Source: Pyxicephalus adspersus (lineage: Eukaryota > Chordata > Amphibia > Anura > Pyxicephalidae). From it: a DNA stretch of 64,000 nt. Position numbers and translations under genes: made by a program. The stretch lies in assembly GCF_032062135.1 (NCBI RefSeq), contig NC_092859.1, positions 25,548,133 to 25,612,132 on the forward strand, given 5' to 3'. Of the stretch, positions 56,985-64,000 are shown in pieces. Each line of letters starts with the position of its first letter. Within the stretch, counting starts at the first letter, position 1. The notes below the pieces were generated by a model, which was not told the DNA's origin, did no database searches, and saw nothing but the letters and a program-made list of their open reading frames with translations.

Positions 56985-57665
56985 TATGAAAAGAAATATA
57001 CACTTGAATGCATTTAGCATAGCTGTATGTATCCAAAAAGGTCAAGTTGGTCACATACTGTTTATCCCAAATCAAGGCAGAGAATCAAAACAACAGTTCC
57101 TGCTCCAGAGGAACTTACACATTCCCTATCATTGGGCCTGATATATTAAAGCTCTCCATCGCTGGAGAAGATACACTTTCGTCAGTGAAGCTGGGTGATC
57201 CAGCAAACCTTGAATAGATTTTTCTAAAAGTAATTTGCTATTTGTTAGTAAATGTTTTCAATCCTGGACCAGATCACCCAGGTTCACTGATGAAAGTGTA
57301 TCCTCTCCTGTTTTGGACAACTTGAATAAAATTCAATCAGGCCCATTGTCTTAAACATCTAATCAGGCCGACTTAGATGCTATTTATCCTAGAACAGTGC
57401 AAAGAACCATTCTAAACAGTCCCAGCCTCAAATGAGCTTACAATCTTATTTCTTCATCACAACCATACCCCCTCAATAGGACCATCTTGGTCAGATTCTG
57501 TTTATCCTGAGAACTATTTGCAAAAGTCCCTTTCCAGAAGACCTTACATAGCCATCATAGCTATGCACACCAAAAAGGCCAATTTGATCACATGCAGTTA
57601 ATTCTATCAGATTCCAGAAACCCATCTACAACAGTCTCAGGCCTAGAGGAGCTTACACTCACTGT
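56985..57665. repeat. Degenerate tandem array, opened by a MITE
   Basis: A unit of roughly 100-115 bp recurs about four times with strong divergence. Its words are CATAGCT(G/A)TG, CCAAAAAGG(T/C)CAA, TGGTCACATACTGTTTATCC, AACAGT(T/C)CC and CAGAGGA(A/G)CTTACA. Anchor words GG(T/A)C(A/C)A..TTGGTCA lie near 57041, 57483 and 57580, with a variant near 57367. The MITE at 57134 interrupts it. Confidence 0.6.
57134..57344. mobile_element. Fold-back MITE, copy 5
   Basis: Ends GGGCCTGATATATTAAAGC and AATCAGGCCC enclose the family's GATACACTTTCGTCAGTGAA and TTCACTGATGAAAGTGTATC arms. ATT flanks both sides (57131-57133 and 57345-57347); as with copy 2, a 5-bp CATTG reading is also possible. The right arm has a small insertion and substitutions near 57311-57335. 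Confidence 0.85.
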
Positions 57666-58969
57666 TGGTTGGTTGGGTTGGGTCAAGCCAATCTTTTTGG
57701 GCCAACTTGGGGGGTGTGAGAGTGATTGTCCTTTGAGTACCCAAACCCTTCGTAAGAAGCCTAGAGAATGGACCAATGAGTGGGGTACTGCTGGGCATTT
57801 CTGGAGTTTTGACCCTGAGAGTTGTAGTCTATACTAATAATGTTACTGGTATTGACTGGAGACCAGTGGCCTCGGGTATAGAGTAGTATGTAGAGGCATC
57901 TGGAATTCCCTAAATGCTGAATCGATCCAGAAGGATGGGAAAATAAGAACAAAGCTTCTTACATAAAATAATATATACACTCTATAAAATGTAATTTACT
58001 CAAAGATCACTGTCGTGTTATGCTGTAAGGTTTTTTTCTACGAAGGTGCACGTTAAAGTTTATCTAAAGCTTGTTTTATTTCTTTTTTTGCTGTATCTCT
58101 GCTTGCTAGGTTTGCCCTCCTGATTTGTTTCGGTGACCATTGTCACCAGGAACGAACGTGTCGGGAGATCTAAAATAAGATGGTGAGGGTTTAATAAATC
58201 ACTACTCGATCAAAAAGAAATGGGTTGGCTTTGGATGTGCTTTGATTTCTGAGTGATATTGATTGCTTGTGAGTGATGAAGTACCTGTAATCACACAGGG
58301 ATTTTCCTGCATGTTGGAAAATCCCTGGGATCATTTAGCAGTGGTTGTTTTTCACATTAGAACATGGAACAGTCTGTTCATTGTTTACATAAAATGTTCT
58401 ACCTCAGCTGAGTAAAGGAGAGAGTGGTGCTCTTTGTCAAAGCCCCTCGCTTTCCATAGCAGATCTTCCCCCACATGGCTTATTCTATAGTTGTTTGCTG
58501 CTTAATTACTAAAAAAAAAGCTGGCCCTTTCTCCAGATTAGCAGTTTTCTTTGATTCTATTGGCCTGTTAGTTTGACAAATTGAAAACGGCACACATAAA
58601 CATAAGAGTATCAAAGGTTTGTTTTGCATTTTGGATGAACGTTACTTCCAATATCATGATAAAAAAAAGAAGAATTCAGGTCTAGTAAGAGTTACTTCTA
58701 ATTCTAAAGCCTACAAAGACTTTATAGACTGTGCAGCTCCATATAGACATGGTGCCCATTTTGGTGTGGATGAACTTGAATGTTCTGCATGGGATCCTGC
58801 CATTTGCCAGCTGGGTATTTGCCTATAACTTCAGTACCTGACCCAGAGAATCTTTTATGTCTATGTGTTTCAATGGCAGTCATTTTTTCTCCACCAGGGA
58901 ATGTTTCAGTGAATGTCAGATTACCTGCTTTATAAATAGTTCCCTAAGATACTCTAAAGCAATGGTCCC
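57666..58969. other. Unannotated; possible repeat segment near 58010-58200
   Basis: The 58010-58200 part includes a GGTGACCATTGTCACC hairpin and words that look like a frog interspersed repeat, but no family is assigned. A 69-codon frame at 58619-58828 is unremarkable. Confidence 0.35.
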
Positions 58970-59299
58970 CAACCTTTTGGAGCTCATGGACCACTAAATG
59001 CACAGACTCCGGACCATGCATGTGCGGGGAGCCGTGTGTCACTCAAAGGGGAAGAAACTTCTTCCAGAGTGACGTCATGATGCCAGAACCTACCCAGTCT
59101 CCCCAGTCTAAGCCTGTGATGGGAGAGTGGATAGGTTGTGTCTAGAGACACCGTCTTTAGCCTGTGATCCATACGGGAAACGTGGTCAGCAGTTCTGTTC
59201 CTTTTCCTGACCAGATTAGGGGGTGCACCCGCCAGAGCCGTAGCCCACCTGTCACACTCTCAGACTAGTGGCCTGTGAACCAAGGGTTAGAGACCCCTG
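58970..59299. mobile_element. hAT MITE with perfect 8-bp duplication (330 bp)
   Basis: The left terminus CAATGGTCCCCAACCTTTTGG (its first 20 bases) matches the complement of CCAAGGGTTAGAGACCCCTG at the right. CTCTAAAG occurs exactly at 58962-58969 and 59300-59307, the 8-bp target duplication of hAT insertions. A GTGACGTCATGATGCCAGAA word in the body resembles the AGCATCATGACGTCAC region of the 47553 element in inverted orientation. No transposase is encoded. Confidence 0.92.
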
Positions 59300-59307
59300 C
59301 TCTAAAG

Positions 59308-61564
59308 TATTAACCGGTAAAAAGTACCACCTTGCTTATTTCACAAGAGTAATCAGACCTAGGGACGGTAATGACCTCTAGGTGATCAACATATTGGACA
59401 AACAGTAACTGGACCTTGTGTGATCAGACTGTTGCCCACTTTTTGCATCCATTACATCCCTGTTGGATATAAAAAGCACCCATTGTACTGTGTAACCAAT
59501 AGAGAAACAAGGAAAGCAGAAAGTAGTGGGCCTCATCGTGAGTATGACAGCTATAAAGATTCCTCTGACTCAACATTCCGTACACCACTTTTATATTGTC
59601 AAAAGACAAAAGAAAAACAATGAAGAAATTTAATTGAAATTTGGTGCTTTGGAATTACCATTCTTCTAGACACTTTATGAGCTTGTAAATATTATAATTA
59701 GCTCTAGTGCGGAGTACAAAATGCAGTCTATATATGTATCATATTTAACACCCTTATGTAATGTTAATACACGCATCATTTGCAGGGTCAGCACATGTGA
59801 AAACCTGTCACGTCAAATGAAGCGGCAATGACACATGTCCATAGGTTGTTGTTTCAGGATATAAATTCCAGGAATGTGGATATTCCACATGCACCCCTCA
59901 CCAAAAAATAGGGAAAAAGCTAAAAATAAACGAAGAACAAATAAAGCAATCGGCATGGTGAAATATCCCAGGTTGGCTGCCAAAGCAACTCTTGCCTGCG
60001 CACCACAAAAGGAATCTGCAGAGAAGAACCATCGTGCTAAATTATTCAATTTCACTGGTCAACTTTTAATTAGCACTAATACATCTCACCGTGTTTGTCT
60101 TGGGCTGAATACCATCTTCATTATGTTTGATATGCCAAGTCTTTCTTTAAAACCAAAGTCAGCAGCAAAATATTGATCTTGCAGTAAATTCAGATGTCTG
60201 GCACTCCTTGCCTTGCTGCCTTTTATGTTCTATATTCTTCAGCCGGTTACCATAATGTCTAAACCCCTATCGTTTGAATAAATTGTAAGGAAATGTCAAA
60301 GGTTAGAACAATGGCTACCCCTCTATTATACCTCTTTTAGAAAGAATAGTGGATAACACAATTTCTTCTATAGTATATGTAGTGATAAACAAAACCAAAA
60401 CTTTTATTACCCCAAGAATTTGGAAAAAATTGAAAATGTTTGGTGCAATGTCACCATTTTAGAATTGGTGGTAATGGGTAAGGTAAAATGAATGTGTTTT
60501 TTAACTGTCGAGTGGGATTTATTTGGTTCCTGGAGATTACAGAATCTAATTTAAACTATCCTGAAACTGTTCCTATGCATTTATTAACCTCATTATTTTA
60601 AGTATTAGTTTTACCATAGGAGTACATTTGATCTTTTAGGAAGATGATCTGTCTTTTATAAACTTTGTTGTGATTCTGCTCAAACCAGACTTTATCGAAT
60701 AATAACTTTAAAAAAAAGTTCACCCAACTTCAAATGACAGTTGACCAACTTCAAAGTACCCAACCTAGGAATATTCATCCATCCCTAATAACCACACATT
60801 TGATTCACCCAACAAGAACATTTGGCACTATTTGCACAGTTCTCAATGACTCAGTGAATAAATAGCTCTTGATCTAATGTATGACTATTGATAATTCACA
60901 CAGAACAAATATACAAGCACTTTCATTAAAATAATCACTATGCAATTTAGTTATAAATATGTACCTAATAAAGTATATTTACCTAGCCAAAAAACACACA
61001 AAATACTAACGAGAGTACAATTTTTTTAAATCAAAGTTTGCCTAAGCTGCACAGTAAGTTAAAGAGATTTACCACAGCAAAATTTTGCAGAAAAATCAAT
61101 TTTGACATAGTTGTTCCCCTAATCTCAAGCTACATACCAACATAGCATGCAGTGCCTATGTTTTTTGAGTGATAACTCCACCTGTATTCAGAATGTTTTC
61201 CAGGCAGAAGAGTAGTTTAATCCGGAAAGCCTAATAATATTAAAACCATTTAAAGGACATCTATAAATTATCTATATATATATTTACATTGAAGTTTCAA
61301 GGTCTGTGCATCTGATCAGCCAGCAGGGTAGTCACACGTGCACAGTACTACCAGTACAATACACCATCTTAGATCCCATTTAGTAGCTTTCATCTTCCAG
61401 GGTTAGTGATTCCTTTACCTCTATATTCCATAAACACGTCAACCAGGTCTTAATTAATGGCTGGCCATAAAGCATGTTCTGCATTGGTGCAAAAATGTTC
61501 AATGTGACATTGGCACCGATTGTGGTGTTATCAATTTTTCTCATCATGATGACCATGTCTTCTC
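59308..61564. other. Unannotated stretch
   Basis: Frames of 100 codons or fewer (59874-60176 is the longest) without domain resemblance. A word GGAATATTCATCCATCCCTA near 60769 may be the right terminus of a TAGGGATGAG-type element whose left end is not seen. Confidence 0.35.
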
Positions 61565-61767
61565 ATCCAAAATCAGTACCTGATCTCACTAAAACTCTGA
61601 TGGCTAAGTGGCCAGAAATTTTCATGGGCACTCTACAAAACATTGTGGAACAATTTGGGGATTTTATGGATGTAGGGAAACTCCATTCTTTTGGTTCTTC
61701 AATGGGATGCCCACAAGCTCATATAGGTGTGATGGTCAGGTGACAACAAACTTTTGGCCATGTAGTG
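61565..61767 (+). mobile_element. Tc1/mariner 3'-end fragment with transposase C-terminus
   Basis: The 61474-61743 frame includes SVPDLTKTLMAKWPEI then LQNIVEQF. These match the C-terminal SVxDLTNALLAEW..I....LQNLVESLPRR pattern of frog and fish Tc1-like transposases, here still in frame. The terminus is AAACTTTTGGCCATGTAGTG. The DDE catalytic part is not present. Confidence 0.8.
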
Positions 61768-61857
61768 TACCTGTGCCTAAAAAATGTACCACTTAAATGA
61801 TTGCAAGAAAAACTTGCATCGATGAAATATATTGATACAATTTTTTATCCCTATTGT

Positions 61858-61876
61858 TGTTTTTTTTTTTTTTTTT
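61858..61876. repeat. Poly-T tract
   Basis: A run of about 18 T residues (61859-61876) following TATTGTTG. Confidence 0.9.
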
Positions 61877-62089
61877 GCAGATTTCAGCACTTGTCTTTGT
61901 TGTAGAGAGCTCTTCTAGAGAGCAAGTCTGACTGAAGGAGACGGCTTTTAGGACGATGTGTACGTGGAAAAAAGTATGCTGAAGTGTATTAAGCCTTGCT
62001 TTTTTTCTAACCTTTTCCTCTCCTTTATGTCAATAAAGTGTGCTGGCATGAACTTGTATAAACCTGATATGTGTAATAAACCTGCAGAC

Positions 62090-62480
62090 AGGATGGGAAG
62101 CGAGCATGAGTGAGCCATTTCATGCGTCTACATAACATGGTGTGTTGTTTATCGCTGACAAATCATGTAAATCTGTCACAATCCAATGTACTTTTCCCCG
62201 TGCATTGGCAGGCTCTCCTCCTTCCAATAATTCCAGTGATTTACCTCCCATGTGCCTGGAACCGTGCTGACATGTGAGGAGGCTTCTGATTTGCTCCTCT
62301 CTATGGGATACTTAAGGTATAATGGATTTTAAACTTTCTCCAATTACATCTCTTTCTTTTTATATTTCCTGAAGTGCCACAATGGCCTCCCGTAGTGCAC
62401 ATTGCCCAGAATACTTGGCACAGTTCTGTTAGTTACTGCCAGGAACTAAGTTACTTTTGTCACTTTCTGCAGTTGCCATG
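62090..62480. promoter_or_regulatory. Candidate conserved noncoding element
   Basis: Repeat-free with TTTCATGCGTCTACATAAC, TTGTTTATCGCTGACAAATC and CCTGGAACCGTGCTGAC words, and no open frame of note. Texture only. Confidence 0.22.
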
Positions 62481-63139
62481 TTATGAACTGGTGAATTGTT
62501 GTAAAAGAATGAAGCTTGGGTATTCTTTAGCAAACATGTGAGTTGATTTGAACCAGTACTTTGCTTGGCTATAGATTACTTTGTAAGTGTTGGGAATCCT
62601 TGCTGCCTCCATTAGTCAGATCACAGACCCAGGGATAGACTGCACTGAGCATTGTGGGCAGGCAGGGGAAGTATGTGTTACCCCACATGTAGGAACACTG
62701 ACTATTATTGGGCAGTTTGGTTGCAGGTGAACAGGTGGAATAGAATGTTAAATGTTCTGTATGGGTTAAGTTCAGGTTTACTACTTAAAACAGTTATGAT
62801 TTAGCTGACCCTCTAATTAGGAAAGGTAAATACATAGTAAGCCGCTAACATTCTTCAACTCCACCCTGCACTTTCTCAGCCCCGAGAGAATGGGGGATCT
62901 AGGAGATCCATGTTGGGATAACTAAGGTATGGAACTTCCCCTAAAGGAATGGTGTAATGCTTCTTAATCTGCAAACAAATGGTTACAAGATTTCTTTTAG
63001 AAAAAGAATGTCTAATGCCTAAATCAAAATGTTTAAGAATTGATAACCTGCAGTCATATTTTTTGTAATGCTGGCTTGCTTAGTGGTCAATGTAAAATAT
63101 TGCAAAACTAACATCATAGTAGCTTAGGATGACTCCAGG
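62481..63139. other. Unannotated stretch
   Basis: No recognised feature. Confidence 0.4.
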
Positions 63140-63960
63140 ACACCTCAAGACATGTTGTAACTATCACCTCTTCCTCACTAAAACGCAGACATATCTCTCC
63201 TGTGCATGCAGGCAGTTCTTACTCTTGGCGTGCCTGTGCTCCCAAGCTTTATCAGCTTCGCCCAACCTGCTGGCCAATCAGGAAATAGCCTTCTAATCAT
63301 CCCTGGCTATTTAGCTAGCTCAGACACAGCACTCAGCATTCGTGTGACGTGTCTCCACTAGTGCTGAGCCCCCTAGCCTTGCTGAGCAGCCCTGTACACC
63401 TGCTGGTCCAGCTCCTGTGTTAACCCCTTGTTGCCCAGTCTGTTGTTTCCAGTCTATTCCCTTGTGCTGCTCCAGTGTTCCTCTCTGTCTGGATATTCCT
63501 GTGTCACTTGTGCCTCTTGTTGCTTCCAGTGTCTCCTGTGTTCCCTGTGTCACTTGTGTCTTTTTCCTGGATCTCTTATATTTGACCCCTGGCTTGTCAC
63601 CTGACCTCTCTTGCTTGCTGCCTGCCTTGTCCTCGGCCTTCCTTGGCAATTCTTCTGCCTCGTGATATGGTACCATGTATCATCCTGCCCACCCCGGTGT
63701 GTCCAAGGAACACAACCTGGTGGTATCCAGCAGCGCAACATCCTCACCACTAGAGGCTCTGGAGAAGACCTGGTTGCCACTTAGACTCTGCCCCTTGGCC
63801 CTTCCCAGGGCTCACACCACTTGTGTGAAAGCCATAGCACCCCCTAGTGGCCCTGTCTCCCCAACTGTGATAGTAACCTTTAATATAATATTACAGTTTT
63901 CAAAATACCTTGAAACACGCCATGAAATACCTCGGCTCTCGGATGCCACCTGTTAAATTA
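63140..63960 (+). mobile_element. Possible LTR segment of a Ty3/gypsy-type element
   Basis: The order fits an LTR read left to right: a GGCCAATCAGGAAATAGCC then CTGGCTATTTAGCTAGCTC promoter-like part near 63272-63320, followed by a T/C/G-rich, A-poor body (CTGTGTTCCCTGTGTCACTT; TTTGACCCCTGGCTTG) and TGTCCAAGGAACACAACCTG. The A-poor + strand keeps an 82-codon + frame and long minus frames (118 and 76 codons) open. No TG...CA ends, primer-binding site or second LTR is visible, so the call depends on wording I associate with frog gypsy LTRs. Confidence 0.4.
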
Positions 63961-64000
63961 ATTAGTGTGAATTTCCATGACATGCATGGTGAACTCTAAA

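Noticed and set aside
58126..58165. Fourth copy of the GAAACRCGT motif (GGAACGAACGTGTCGG)
   Set aside because: The CTGA half is missing and the stem (GGTGAC/GTCACC) differs; the resemblance is limited to a few bases.
63320..63676. 118-codon minus-strand frame
   Set aside because: The + strand is A-poor there, so few minus-strand stops arise; the Gln/Gly/Thr/Arg-rich translation has no domain, and the segment looks like an LTR body.

Overview
The window looks like vertebrate nuclear DNA from a frog, most likely a ranoid anuran. The evidence is its repeats: a tRNA-derived SINE whose 3' end carries the words GCGCTATATAAAT and a (TAA)n tail, CR1- and L2-clade LINE remnants, hAT, Tc1/mariner and PIF/Harbinger-like non-autonomous transposons, and long fold-back MITEs. 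The frog assignment comes from recognising these repeat words, not from a search. No intact host gene, exon series, rRNA, functional tRNA or CRISPR array can be supported. Every open frame over about 100 codons lies in a transposon remnant, in a low-complexity tract, or in sequence with no recognisable family.

Layout. 1-9.2 kb: AT-rich intergenic or intronic DNA with a fold-back MITE (236-435), a SINE (5288-5517) and a hAT element carrying a nested MITE (6079-6568). 9.3-12.9 kb: a badly decayed Ty3/gypsy pol (reverse transcriptase, RNase H and integrase fragments) split by an 825-bp hAT element with a perfect 8-bp target duplication and a body of consecutive hairpins. 13.07-14.16 kb: an L2 LINE remnant split by an exactly 300-bp PIF/Harbinger-like MITE with TAA duplications. 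14.16-14.41 kb: a second block of near-perfect palindromes. 15-39 kb: mostly unassigned sequence with Tc1/mariner, MITE and SINE fragments, (TA)n tracts, a three-copy 73-bp repeat and an 89-bp minisatellite (37549-38200). 40.1-43.5 kb: a minisatellite interrupted first by a hAT copy and then by a 2.5-kb CR1 LINE; joining the flanks restores a 237-bp periodicity. 45-64 kb: a pyrimidine-rich tract, more hAT, SINE and Tc1 fragments, a degenerate tandem array opened by a MITE, and an LTR-like segment at the right edge.

No genes work together here in the operon sense. The biology is a layered record of transposon insertions, with target duplications that let several insertions be ordered. Between repeats there are a few CpG-retaining, repeat-free blocks (about 17.1, 29.9, 50.5, 53.3 and 62.1 kb) that could be conserved regulatory DNA. 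That is inference and needs cross-species alignment.
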